Origin: Sipunculus nudus
Lineage: Eukaryota; Annelida; Sipuncula; Golfingiida; Sipunculidae
Assembly (NCBI GenBank): GCA_026874595.1
Contig: CM049306.1
Coordinates: 60,828,019-60,892,018 of the forward strand
Direction: 5' to 3'
DNA length: 64,000 bases
Shown: positions 10,131 to 21,919 of the stretch, piece after piece
Position numbering within the stretch: the first letter of the stretch is position 1
How the letters are laid out: each line of letters starts with the position of its first letter
Position numbers and translations under genes: made by a program
Notes under the pieces: model-generated
Told to the model about the DNA's origin: nothing
The model's input: the letters and a program-made list of their open reading frames with translations, nothing else
The model's database searches: none

Positions 10131-13100
10131 TGAAATCTTGATAAAAAATATTAAGAAATTTCCTGCAATATCTTAATGACATGTAGTGACTTCTATATTA
10201 TCCTATTTCTGGCACAAAATCTAAATATATGACATAAAAGGCTTAATAATCATATAATAACATATTATTCTTATTGTATGACTACTGCAATTCATTCTCT
10301 TTTATGGACAGAACTTAACACATATAGATATTGAAAAGCAGAATTTTCTTTTACAAATGTTTCCTCAATTTTCTGGGTGAAGATAACTTTATACACATTC
10401 AACATACACATTTAAGTATCAAGTGAGTCTAAGGTAAATAGGGAAACTTATATACAGTATGATAAAATATATAATCTGAAAGACTATCATGTCAAGCCAA
10501 GGACCTATTCTTTGAAGATGAAGAGAGAGAAAGAGAGATGGGGTGGAGGGGTGGGGGTTGGGAAGAAGCCAGCCTACAAAGACCCAGGGTTCCGACAGGG
10601 TGAATGATTTGTAGAACAGGGTGTGGTCCCAGTTGGTCCTGTCTTGTGAAATAGCTGGAAGCAGAAACACAAAGCTGGACCAAAGAAATACCTACCAAGG
10701 AGACACAGGGGAACTTAAAAAAAGGTTATTTCCTTTTGGTACATTCTGACTCGGCATAATGGTATTTGATGGTAATTAGGTGAGCATTCAGCCAAAATGT
10801 TTCCTCTAGGGTCAACTGAAGTTATTGATTGACTAATGCTCAATGATGTGGTGGGCAAAGAGAAGGACTGTCTAAAAGTGGCAAAGACATCAATGTCAAG
10901 GATGAAAATGGACCTGCATGCTGAAACAAAACATTCCTGGTATACACTACAGGTACTTCTCTTCCTAAATTCCAGTAACTGACTACCTTTTAACAAGAAT
11001 AGCAGTTGCTTGCTTCACCTCACTTCTGAAGAGAGTCATTTACTTTTCCAATGCAGATTATACTAAAACATGAACTTGATGAATGTCCTAAAAACATTTA
11101 TTAATTCAAATTGTGACAGTAGATAATGGCAAATATATTTAATTATATCCCTAGATGTGGAGTGAAATATAAACATATTCTACAGCTAATGTTCAGGATT
11201 AAACTAAATCAAGAATGCATCAGATACGATAAGGCTAATCTAAATACAGGCCAGGTTAAAGAAATAATGTGAAATTGTATCTTTCTTTCACAGTTCTATT
11301 AATTTTGATCTCTCCTAACTGCAGGCTGTATTTCTATTCCATATTGTTTGTGCAATTTTTGCCATGTTATTTTTGTTCTTTCTCTTACTGCACCACACTG
11401 AGACTCTCACATTTCAGCCAGAGCTGTCAGGGCTTTAATTAAATGTTTTATTCTTAAGCAGATATCTAGATTTCATGGATTTTTTTTCAACAGCATTGGG
11501 GACAATAAAGAATTAATGTCCCATAATAAACAAAGGGCAAATTGATGAAATTTCAACAAACAATTTACCATGGATGCTATTGGGGACATTGTAACTGTTC
11601 TTTATTCTATAGAATACCACCTCAACACACCTTACACTGTCTACCTGTAAACTGGGCATTCTTTTTTTTATCAATTTCCAGCAACTTTATCTCATTAGAC
11701 AAACTAATACTGGTCCACATCTCAGACTACGACACAACAGGTTTAACTGGAATATGTTGATTTGGTGGATGTTACTTTTGGAACTTAATGATGAAAATAC
11801 ATCAACAACCCAGCAAGATTTGTCTCTTATTTCCAGGAAAGCTGAGAATGACAGTCCCCCAGAAACAGTTCTATAATAGGGACTCCATCAAGCATTCTGT
11901 ATTGATTACAAAGCTACCTACAAACAGCTATTAGTGCTAGCACAGATATTTGTTTTACCAGCCATTTGCAACATGATCCATGAATCTAACAGAGAACATG
12001 TTTCACAGCAGCTGTCATGTATATTCTTAAGAAAGTTTAAAATTTTAGTAAAATGAACAAGTGTCCCTTGAGATAATACAAAATGTAAACCTAGTGGATT
12101 ATTTCCACAAGCTTTTACTCTCTACATGCACAAATGGCATGTAAATCCAATTTGAAACAATTTCCTTGCCTTAATGTAATCACTCATACTCTATGCTAAT
12201 TAATTTAGTGTCAACCAACCAGTAATTGCCAAACTTGTCTACATTCAGTAATTATAACATCATAATTATCAATTTAATTTTATTTTCTTTATTTCTGTTT
12301 GTAGGAACAACCAGTACTCCAAATATTCTGAATCTAACAAAAAATACTGAAATGTACGCTCTTGGTAACAATAAACAACCAAGTCAATTTTTGTTCCGAT
12401 TACTGTTTTGTCACTGCATATAATTTAATTGGCTTCTATATTTTAATTGATCAGCCGTACTCCCTGCAGTGTCTATTGAATTAAGAAGCATTCTGATCTT
12501 GCATTTTATTGAGTCAGAGGAAGTGTAAACACTTACTATAACCACTTTTAATAAGAGTTTACAGTCAAAATGATTTGGCCATTTTATTATTTCTTTAAAA
12601 GATCATTCTCGACTTGTAGTGAGAATTAAACCTACCTATCAAAGGTGTCTGATTTTATATAACTCGCTAGAAAACCATGTATCAGACATATTTGTCACTA
12701 CTTTGAAACTTGTATGCTAAAAATGGAACTGGGTGTAAGACAGGAATATCAGCATTTACCATTAACTTTGCCATTTGGAACAGTTAATTGAACGGCTAAT
12801 TCCTTATTTTCAAATTGGGTTAGCATGTGCTTGGGACAATAACAACAAGACGTGTATGACAAAGCAGATATTTCAGACCTGGCATAACATGTCTGCTTTA
12901 CAACTTTTATAGAATTTGGTTAAGTGTATATGATGTTGTGTCGTGAGTGCACGCAAAACACTTGGTTTTATTTGTGCAACCCACTTGTGGGGGGCTCTTT
13001 AATATGAGCCAGAACATTTGGGTTTTGTTATTTATATATGTGACCTTGTAAGTAACATGGCCATCCAACCATATAAACTTAAACCTTGTTAATACTATTA

Positions 13101-13147
13101 ATATACATGACCAGGTTCAATGGTCCTGGAGGTGTTCCTACTGGTAG
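10131..13147. other. Unique AT-rich intergenic or intronic sequence
   Basis: Only short frames without recognisable domains occur. Homeodomain-like AT-rich words (TAATTAATTTAG near 12197, TTTAATTAAATG near 11434) are expected by composition. A 60-nt segment with a good acceptor (TTATTTCTGTTTGTAG before 12305) and a GTAACA donor at 12365 is a weak exon candidate on the plus strand. Confidence 0.35.
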
Positions 13148-13829
13148 ACTTTTACTGATAACTGTGATATGTACATGGCATGTATGAAGGTGATCCCACA
13201 GAACCAAAGACGGCCAACACTAGATCTCATCAAGGAACAGGTCACAGTGAAGGCTGCTCAACTACCTGAACACATTGACGTGAGAGACTGCTCCCCTCCC
13301 CCGAAAAAACAGAAGTTCAGCAGCTTTGATGATGATGATGAAGAGGAAGAGTCAGTGGAAGATGAGGTGGCAAAATACAGAACTGCAAGGACCACTTCCC
13401 AAACATAAGGTGATATATAAATATCTTTTAAACACAAGAAAATTCAGGTGATCCACTGTATCTTTTTATGTATATTATAATTTTAAATATACCAGGCTGA
13501 AGAAATTAATAGGCTGATCTGACCTCAGGTGACACTACCTTAAATAAGTATAAAAATAAACTCTGCAGTAAAAATTAATTGCATGTTTTTTAATGCCAGT
13601 TTTTTTTTTTTTTTACTTTTAGATCCCCTTGTTTGGTGGAGACAGCACAGAGGAGTATCCAAGACTATCCAGTGTGGCAAGGGATGTTCTATGCATAATG
13701 GCTACAAGCGCGGAATTGGAAAGAAACTTCAGTGTGGCAGGCCAGGTCATCATACAGAGGAGGACCGCCTTATGCAGCACAGCTGTTGATGACATCCGCG
13801 TACTCAACAACAGTTTGACAACTCAGTGA
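13148..13829 (+). pseudogene. hAT-family transposase, inactivated 3' portion
   Basis: Exon 1 (13148-13409) follows a TAG acceptor and encodes KVIPQNQRRPTLDLIKEQV, then an acidic stretch (FDDDDEEEESVEDEVAKY). Exon 2 (13623-13829), after a long T-tract and ACTTTTAG, encodes DPLVWWRQH and then YPRLSSVARDVL, ATSAELERNFSVAG, RRTAL and RVLNNS. That is the C-terminal hAT dimerisation domain. Splicing 13409 to 13623 restores the Asp of DPLVWW in phase 1. Two lesions are visible: an in-frame TAA (13406-13408) just before the junction, and a +1 shift near 13649 between the WWRQH and EEYPRLS frames. The catalytic core (RNase H-like) is not present upstream, so the copy is 5'-truncated and dead. A domesticated gene is unlikely given the lesions. 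Confidence 0.85.
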
Positions 13830-13982
13830 TTTACATTTTACATATGTTATATATGGTTTTTCTGTGACCAGTGGTATTGGACATTTTGTGACCAGTGGTG
13901 ATGGAGTTCTATTTTGATGAACAAACATGTATATATATACATATGACTTTTGTTAAACTGTTCTTTTGTACACATTGTTATT

Positions 13983-13988
13983 AATAAA
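13983..13988 (+). terminator. Polyadenylation signal AATAAA of the hAT relic
   Basis: AATAAA lies 154 bp after the transposase stop at 13827-13829 and is followed by a T-rich stretch (TTTTTTTTATTT). Confidence 0.6.
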
Positions 13989-14240
13989 CAGTGATTTTTG
14001 TGTAATTTTTTTTATTTCATGTTACTTTATAAAATATTTGAGGGCTGGTTGCCTACTGGAGTTTGAAAAATGTGCAGGGCGGGTGCGGGCTGAATGAAAA
14101 CTTTGCGGGTGGGTGGGGGCCAAAAGACTGGTAGTAATTGCGGGGCGGGCTGAAATTTTATTTTAAACTGCGGGGCGGGCTGTCATTGCATAATGTGGGG
14201 CGGGTGCCGATTCAATTTTCGGGCCCGCGCAGGGCCCTAG

Positions 14241-15082
14241 TACATGCCAGTCTCTGAATAGTCTTGCTCATACTGTAAAGTGACTTCACTAACTGATGTT
14301 ACAATCATAACCATGTCTCTTTTTTACAGAGGAGATTAAAATGCCAAAGAACATTTCCAATTCAGACAAAGTATGCAGCACTCACCAGATTTTAATTCAG
14401 ATCACTTGAATCAATTTAAACAAAACTTTCTTGCATTAGGACCCAGCTGTCTTATACTACCATAGTTTTACATTTCAGCACCACTGGAGTTGTGCCAGGA
14501 CTAAGATTTCCATTGAAAAATGATCTTACAACCAAATCTTGATGCAGATCCAATTACTGGTAGATGTTTCTCCTTCTCCATGCAGGCCTCATTTTTCAAT
14601 TTAATCTTTCAATCAGTAAATTTTGATATGTCTTGAAAAACAACAAATAGGCTGATGTACAAACAGACAAAATTAAGACTTACATCAAATCACCTCTCAC
14701 TTGATCCATGTACCCCCTTTGTCTAATACCATATAATAACTTTGGACTAGACTTTTCGTTTCCCTATGCACAGACAAACAAATCCATTTACAGACAGATA
14801 AACAGACAAAAAGGAAAGGGTGAAAATATGATCCCCTTCCTAGGTGCAGCTGAATTATAAAGTCATGAATGTACAGTTTTACACAAGGTTCAAAAGTGTA
14901 ATATTTCAGTTCCATTTAAAATACTGAAAGGCAACAGTGTTAAACCCCAATAGAAAATTATAGTTCCGAGAGAAAGTAATGCACAAGCACTCATTACTTT
15001 ACCTGCCAGAGAAAAGAGGAAGAAGACAGCAAAGGAAAAGATGGCAGAACAACACAATCCAAATCTCCAACACAATACTTAC
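14241..15082. other. Unique sequence
   Basis: Mostly unremarkable. 14330-14370 has a strong acceptor (TGTCTCTTTTTTACAG) and a GTATGC donor, and is open in two frames (one gives EIKMPKNISNSDK). It is too short to call. Confidence 0.35.
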
Positions 15083-15197
15083 AAATGACTTCATCTGCAG
15101 CAAGTGTGGCTGAGACCTTCATTGTCAGAGTGGGGCTACACAATAACCTCTGATTCTGATCATCGAGCGTTGACCAGTAATGCCCTACTACCCTCTC
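15083..15197 (-). CDS. Candidate internal exon, protein not recognised
   Basis: On the minus strand the segment is bounded by a C-rich tract ending TTTGTCTCAG (acceptor) and by a consensus donor ATTT|GTAAGTATTG. The 115-nt exon is open in phase 0 and ends in phase 1. It starts ERVVGHYWSTLDDQNQRLL and ends TLTMKVSATLAADEVI. Composition is near-even in an AT-rich setting. I do not recognise the family. The phases do not allow direct joining to the kinase exon at 31517-31554, so any link to that gene needs an intervening exon. The plus strand of the same DNA is also open from a CTGCAG acceptor at 15101 (QVWLRPSLSEWGYTITSD...), so strand is uncertain. Confidence 0.38.
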
Positions 15198-16339
15198 CTG
15201 AGACAAATGGTGGGGGGGGGGGGGGGGGGGGTTAATCATAACCAAGAAGTATAAATAATTCATTTTAAGAAACACAACTTTACCTGTGGTATCAGCCTGA
15301 GAGAACAGACATACAGTTGAGATGATGGTTTAAAGTAAATATAAGTAACCTCAGCAAGGACAGCAATTGAATTATTTATAAAATATGCTCTGGGGAATTT
15401 AAATACATGCATACAAAATACCATGTTTTTTTTATCTGTTATGTCCTCCAGACAATGCAGATACCTGCCTTCTTATAACACCTGTATTCAGGATATTTAA
15501 GTATCTTTCTGCACTTAAGTTTTACTCCATGGTAAACTAAAGGGAGTACCAGTAACTGAGATAAGATTTTAAATACTGGAGCAATTAAAACAAATTCTTG
15601 AAATTCATATATTAAAAGGAGTTTAATTGGGATAATTTCAGTAATTTCCAAATGATAACTAATGAAGATGCCTGTTTTTTTTTTAAAGTTATGTGAAATG
15701 TGAAAACAACAGAGTTGGCAAAGTGTACAATATACTAGTGTGAAATTAACTGACAGTATAAGGAGCTTTACATTCTAAAGAAACTGATTTGAAGTACATG
15801 CCTGACACATTTCAAAGTTGCTCTTCTGAATCTTATTTGCACATTAGCTAACATCCATCATAGGCTATGACAGCACACATCACATTTTATAAGTGGAAAT
15901 TCATGCAACTAGCATGCGGCTGCCTGGTGAGTAACCCTAAAAGAACCTGTAAGATTAATATGTGCTCACCCATGGGTGATTCATTAGCACATGGTTTTCA
16001 ATAATTAATTAATTTTAGACATTCACACTCTTTATCTATGAGTCAATTAAATTTAATAAAATCCATGTGACTGTTCTTCATAAGGCAGCTGAAACAAATT
16101 CACAAAATCAAGTGAAAACAATACCTTGACTGCTCTAGTTGCTTCCCATACAGGAGAGACAAGGCTAATGATGAAAACCAAATACCTCTGGTAGCCCTGA
16201 CAAGAGGTTCTAGACATGGCAGCAATAAACAAGTCAGCCACCCCTAGGCTCCTGAAGCAGGGTGTCTGCAGACCCTGGTGGCGGTCAGTTTGGTAAATTT
16301 GCAGTAGGTCTGTTGGGTGGCATTCTAATTGTTCAAATT
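15198..16339. other. Poly-G tract and unique sequence
   Basis: 15212-15231 is a run of about 20 G. The rest is AT-rich without supported genes. The 97-codon minus-strand frame at 16053-16346 has no domain and overlaps a repeat start. Confidence 0.4.
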
Positions 16340-16890
16340 TAAACAAGGGCCTTGAGGCACATATAAGTCTCCCGACTTAGGTTTACCAAGGAAAGTGTTG
16401 CATCAGTGGTACCCAAATTTTCCGAAACCTTGTAAAGAACCTATTTTTTTAATATAAAAACTTGTGATTTACAAACTGGATTTAAAAAATCGTTATCCAG
16501 ATGACCAAGTTTCAACTGGTAGCAATGGGGGATGTAATTTGTAAATTGACCTAATTTTTGGTATATACATAGGAAATACATGGAAGAATATGCATACATT
16601 TGTACTTACTATGGACAAATCCACATCAGTGGTTTTGGTATGAGGCAGTCTTAAATGTAACAATGGTTTTTAATGGAAAATGGGGGTTTTTCCTTAATAT
16701 CTTATAGTAAAGAAGTCCTAGTGACCCAATTTTGGTATGGTAGGAGATTTTGGGGACATCTAATTATATGTCAAATTTCAGATTAGTAGGTCCAATGGTT
16801 TGAGAACATTAAATTTAATGGATGGACGGACAGCTGATGGACAAAGGACCACAACTATAGCTCAAATGATGTAGTCAGCTGAGCTAAAAA
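16340..16890 (+). repeat. Short copy of repeat family A (3' module)
   Basis: It begins AACAAGGGCCTTGAGGCACAT and ends with GGACGGACAG..., ACAACTATAGCTCAAATGATG and TAGTCAGCTGAGCTAAAAA. The middle (CCAATTTTGGTATGGTAGGAG, GGACATCTAA) matches the copies at 2.5, 29.5, 44.3 and 52.7 kb. The 5' start differs from the CCATGGG type, so it is a subfamily. Confidence 0.65.
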
Positions 16891-18661
16891 GGCATGGTGT
16901 TGCTGTTTGGCATAGAGACAAGCAAGCAGAGCCATATAACCGGTCACCTAGCTGGTGTGACAGATGCCCTGGGAATTATAACATCATCCCACTCAATCAC
17001 TGAGACTGTGCAAGAGGCGTTGGAAGCTTTATTCCTACCTGGAGTAGCAAGTTTTGTATCTGCTAATTAAGTGAGTACAGATCCCATTAGCTGATCATAC
17101 AGAGGGACACATTTACTGTTTAGATAAACAATGCCATCAATATGGATTGATTCATGGATCTCGCGTTCTGACAATTAACTGCCACTGACTGGATGTAATT
17201 TGCAAAATGGTATATTGTATTTATTGCATTGCTTCTGCAATTTTTTTGCCATTGTCTCCATAGTTTGTTACAATAACATTATTCTAGACTTTGAATCAGA
17301 CTAAAATACCATTTTTTTATAATTGAGACATTATAATTAATGGTTACCATAGTGACATACACAAGCCTATTGACTAAAGGCTAAAACATAACTTTAGTCT
17401 CTTATTTAAAACAGATCTCCCAGTCCTGCTTCATATCCCAGTCTGTTTAATAAAGAGCTTGATATACTTGGTGTGCAATAATTCTCTATTTTTTGTTAAA
17501 TTTTCTGGCATCAATCATCCTAAAAAAAAATCTGGATTTGTTTTAAATGTCAGCTGGAGCATTCAGCCAATAAATGTGATTTGTGTTCAATTGTCTTGGT
17601 GATGAACTAGCTGATATATATGTCAATATTACCTGTAAAGAGATATCTGTTGTTGATGTTAGTTCAACTAATTGCTACACACTGTAATGACACAAACCCT
17701 CTCAATATGTAATTAAATTTCAGATTTAATATAATTAGCCTATTAATTTTTATATTAAATTTTAGATAAATGAAAACAGAATCTGAAATTTGAGAACTTA
17801 AGTTACAAATGTATATTGGCATTATACAGTAGAGACATTACTTTTTGAGGAAACAATATAGGAGAAACAGGACTCATGGAAAGCTTAGAGCCTGCCTTTT
17901 GTAGATCTAGTATACAATGAATCTTACATTTCAATGAGATATAGTGACCAATGACAATGGTGTCACAAGTTTAAAATCTGCTGATGGATGCACAAAGCAA
18001 CACCACAGCCAAGCACACTACTCTGATCATATTCCTGGCCCTGTGTCAGCTCCTGGCGATGAAACCCGGCAAGCCATACTTAAACAAGCAATTAATTGGT
18101 AAAGCAAAGGAGACAGAGCAGGACTGTACCATGAAATCATTGCCTAAATAGAGTACTTTCATTACAGAATGACAGAGAGAGTAAATATCATAGCATAACT
18201 GAAGCCAATGATACCAGTCTGCTTACATGGAAATTTTTTTTTTTTTGAGTAATTAACAGACCATATAATGTAAAATTTTCTATTGATCACTATAGAAAAA
18301 TATAGAAGTTTCATTTTATATTTACAAAAATCTATATTTAATTAACAGTCAAAGAGGTTTAGTGTATCTGTGTAAGTTACTTATGCCAGAATGATTACAC
18401 AATCTTTTGAAACTACAATTAAACTGAGCTTTCTGGTATCTGGAAAAAGTAAATTGAAGCATATTACTCACTGAGCTGAAGTCTTTTAAGTGTGTCCTGT
18501 CTTTTTAGATTAATCAGGGCCTGATATGTCCAGGTATGATGTATAAAAGTATTTAAAAGCAAACAGTTTTTATTATGTTTTTAATTCCCAGCTTCCTTTG
18601 ATATGTTAAACCCTAGGTAACAGACCTTGCATTAATCAAGATATTCAGTTTCTTGAGATCT
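16891..18661. other. Unique AT-rich sequence
   Basis: No supported exon, SINE or array. Short AT-rich words and a T/A run near 18235 only. Confidence 0.4.
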
Positions 18662-18910
18662 CCATAACTTACATATATGTTATTGTTAAACAGGATTTCA
18701 ACCTGTTTTTAACATACTTTCACACATGATATAGTCTGAATAAAGTTTCTATTTCAAGCCTAGCTACTAGTAATTTAAGTCTGTATGACTTACATATATG
18801 TCATAGCTAAACAAACAGAATTTTAACACGTTTTTAAAATGCTTTTATACATGATAGTTTGAATTTAAGCTTCTATTTCAGGCCAGGCTAATAGAAATTT
18901 AACTAAGTCT
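18662..18910 (+). repeat. Diverged tandem duplication, period about 121 bp
   Basis: ACTTACATATATGT at 18667 recurs at 18788. Both copies continue with GTTAAACA/GCTAAACA, CCTGTTTTTAA/ACGTTTTTAAA, ACATGATA, and CTATTTCAAGCC/CTATTTCAGGCC. Two units are seen. Confidence 0.75.
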
Positions 18911-18999
18911 GAAGAGGCCATGAACATACAAACAGCTGGACATCTGGTACTGTATAGGTTTGTGATCACTAGTTCCTCAAATATAAGCCCAATGGCCAT

Positions 19000-19180
19000 A
19001 TTGAAAGTCAGATTGTGTTACGAAGACAAATTGCTCAGGGGAAAATTCTGCATGGGCCGATCCAGGATTCAAACTCATAAAAGTGGGGCAAAAGTCTGGT
19101 GACCAACTGTTTCGCTAGAAAAGCAAGCTTCACTAGCGAGACAGTTCGGTCCGCTTTTATGTCACCCCGTAACACCCCCC
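19000..19180 (-). mobile_element. tRNA-derived SINE, copy 1
   Basis: On the minus strand an A-box-like TAGCGAAACAGTTGG is followed by the B-box word GAGTTTGAATCCTGG. The flank AGCTTGCTTTTC and GGACCGAACTGTC is shared with copy 2. The tail CCCTGAGCAATTTGTC is also shared. A C-run of about 13 follows at 19171-19186 on the plus strand. Confidence 0.55.
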
Positions 19181-19284
19181 CCCCCCTCTGAAGAGTGTTC
19201 TATTATCAGAACAAGACTAATTATCCCAGAAGTCACACTTTGGTAAGCTTACTCCCTGGGCCACAAAGTTTACCTTCATCCCTA

Positions 19285-19455
19285 TTGAGCCCCCATTTTG
19301 TTACAAAGACAAATTGCTCAGGGGAAAATCTGGGCCAATCCGGGATTCAAACCCATAACAGTGGCGCACAAGTCCAGCATGCCAACAGCTTAGCTAGAAA
19401 AGCAAGCTTCACTAGCAAGACAGTTCGGTCCGCTTTTATGTCACCCCCTAACAAT
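19285..19455 (-). mobile_element. tRNA-derived SINE, copy 2
   Basis: This is the better-preserved copy. On the minus strand TAGCTAAGCTGTTGG fits the A-box (TRGCNNAGYNGG) and GGGTTTGAATCCC fits the B-box, at tRNA-like spacing. Words on both sides repeat those of copy 1, about 279 bp away, so the pair is a direct duplication that includes flanking DNA. Confidence 0.65.
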
Positions 19456-19460
19456 TGATA

Positions 19461-19788
19461 TGAAATTTATACCCACAAATAATCCAAAGGACCAATCTTT
19501 AAAAAAATCATGGCTATATCTTCAAGGTTATTGATATAATGCATATGAATGGACTGTGGAAAATTTGCCTGGCAGCCATACTGGATTTAACAGGACTTTT
19601 AAATTTGAAAGTACACATCCCATTTTGGATGTTGATCTTTAGTCAAATTTTCACACAAAATCAGTCGAGAAATGAAGGAGAATTTTTTGTGAATGGTGGA
19701 TGGATGCTAGATGGACAGACAGAGGAACGCCAATCTCTGCATCACCATGGTATAAGCTCATCGACCTACATGGCCAGATGAGCTAGAA
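19461..19788 (+). repeat. 3' end of another hairpin-ended interspersed repeat
   Basis: It ends ATCACCATGGTATAAGCTCATC..., GATGAGCTAGAAAC. AGCTCATC and GATGAGCT form an 8-bp stem. GGATGGACAGACAGAGGAACG precedes it. It is the same design as family A but with a different terminal hairpin. The 80-codon frame here is repeat-derived. Confidence 0.5.
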
Positions 19789-20177
19789 ACTGTACAATCT
19801 GTCTGTTCATAATGAAGACATATTACAAGGCCCTAAGGGAATAATTAAATAGGCAGTCAGGCTACAGCAAACTTAATCTAGGACTTCACAAAGGAATAAT
19901 TAAATAACCCGTAGTCTGTTACTAAGCACATATGTGGACCTGACATGATTAGATAATATTCTGATTAAAGTTCCTTGTGATAAAATATTAAGGTTTGTAA
20001 TACCTGCATTATTAGTTGGAATTGCTTAGGTTCTAACAAAGCTGCTTTTATTGATTTTTATCTGATTTTATAAAAGATAAAAATGTGATATCATTATAAA
20101 ACCTTATTGCATCAAGAGAATATTACCATGTTTTAAGTCTTCTTTACAAAATCTAATAAAATTTATATATTGAATGA

Positions 20178-20179
<2 letters not shown>
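19789..20179. other. Unique AT-rich sequence
   Basis: Nothing supported. Confidence 0.4.

Positions 20180-20246
<67 letters not shown>
20180..20246. repeat. (TA)n microsatellite
   Basis: About 67 bp of uninterrupted TA. Confidence 0.95.
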
Positions 20247-20251
<5 letters not shown>

Positions 20252-21000
20252 TATGTGACCTCACTTTTTCCAAAGGAACATGACTAACCCACACATTGTA
20301 ATTTATATTGTTCTGTACTGAGAGTGAAACTGTTTTGTTTTCCAAGAAACATTTAATCATGGAATTGATCCAGCTGCTGCAGAGAGAGCATCCAGTTAGT
20401 TTTATAGATATAAAATCTAAATCATCAGATGAACTTTACCTGCTGGCTGGTCAGGAAATTACCAGCAATGCTGGATAGCTATAGTGAATATCTGATGTGG
20501 TATAAAGCAAAAAGAGTCAGCTTTTACTGAGGCCATTAGGAACACAAATTGCATGTACTAAACTAAAATTAGATCTGATGACTGAGTCTACTTGGTCTCT
20601 ACAGAACAGGTATTAACATAAGGTATAATAATGTCCAAATAAAAGAACAATTTTAAGCCTTTTTTTTACATTATTTCATTTAATACCATGTAAGAATTAT
20701 TTACTGCAACAAACTGTATAAGTTTTGCCAGTAATTTATATATATATATATACCAGATGTCAGTGCAGGGTTAAAGTAAAATACAATTGGGTATTTTATA
20801 CTTGTACTTACATATAGCAAATGTGTGTACTGTATATTAATATTTTTATTGGAGTCTGTATATACCGGTAGTGTAGTATTTTCAGTTTGGACTCTTCATA
20901 AGTGTGCTTCATAAATATTGTTATATTACAGTGAAAATAAAACAAAGATAACTTTGTAGGTCATGTGTGCCCATCATGTCAGATAATGTATACCAGTAAA
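20247..21000. other. Unique AT-rich sequence
   Basis: A short (AT) run at about 20737-20751. No gene seen. Confidence 0.4.
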
Positions 21001-21460
21001 TAACAAGGGACCCATGGGTCACTGTGCTCAGCTAAATAGACCTAGAAGGTCAAAATCTAAAATAATGTCAAATGGAGAATAAGTGTAAGAGGAAATGGAA
21101 ATATAGGCCATGGTTGGTTTATATGATTGGTTTGTATTGATGAGCAAGAAATTGTTGCAAATAATACTTTGTGACCTGACCATGTGTTTCCTAATGTTGA
21201 AACTGAAGCATGTGAGCAGTTTATGAACAAATGAGCTGTACTATTACCATGATTATTAGTTGGCTTTTTGATTAACTGTTGACATTTCAGTAGTTTACAC
21301 ATTTGTTCAACTGAATCTATTTTTTATAATATATATTATTAAAAATATGTATTTTTTTATCTTATGAAATGTATACAGTTGAAATATAACTAATGTCCCC
21401 AGTTCACAGATGAAAGGACTTGGTGGTGGTGGTGGTGGTGGGGGGGGGGGGCAGGTGGAA
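21001..21460 (+). repeat. 5' half of a family A element
   Basis: It starts AACAAGGGACCCATGGGTCAC and GCTCAGCTAAA, and then matches 51035-51410 closely (AAGTGTAAGAGGAA, CCATGGTTGGTTTATATGATTG, TTGACATTTCAGTAGTTTACAC). It runs into a (GGT)n and G-run at 21421-21451. The other half of the same element type lies at 28557-29632. Confidence 0.75.
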
Positions 21461-21919
21461 TGGTGGGTGTTACAACATATCTGTATTATTATAGTGTATT
21501 TTCACTTAATTCAACAATGCTTACAGGATAAAAAAGTAATTTATAATTACTTAATACTTAAAAAAGGACAGACAGACTGGTAGACAAACAAAGCTGGTAA
21601 TATATGAAGTTTCAATTATTTCTTAATTTATTTATTATATCAAATTGTTAACATCTGCAATAATACACAACTGAATATATAATTTGCTTTCAAATTTCAG
21701 ACTTAAATAGCTTAATTCCAAACACATACAGCATATGAAAGTTATTTCAACAGTGCTTTTAGGAAAAATTTCATAATTAATATATATTTAATGATAAGAG
21801 AGATGACGACCAGAGCTGATTACTTTATGTTCCATTCTCCTATGGCAAGAATATGTTTCAATAAGATCTTGATTTTTTTTAATCCTTTTATTTTTTTAAT
21901 TAAATAAATTTTACATATT
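21461..21919. other. AT-rich spacer
   Basis: AT-rich, with a GGACAGACAGACTGG fragment near 21565 that hints at further decayed repeat. No gene. Confidence 0.4.

Larger units (their letters stand above)
13148..14240 (+). mobile_element. hAT DNA transposon relic with 3' terminus
   Basis: It contains the dead transposase exons, a poly(A) signal, and from about 14040 a subterminal region with repeated CGGGGCGGGCTG / GCGGGTG words. It ends near 14240 in CGCGCAGGGCCCTA. A terminus of CAGGG...-type and arrays of short subterminal motifs are usual for hAT elements, where they bind transposase. I could not find the matching 5' terminus (TAGGGCCCTGCGC) upstream, so the 5' part is lost or too diverged, and no 8-bp target duplication can be confirmed. 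Confidence 0.7.

Noticed and set aside
20163..20360. Frame containing a long IYIYIY stretch
   Set aside because: It is a (TA)n microsatellite translation.
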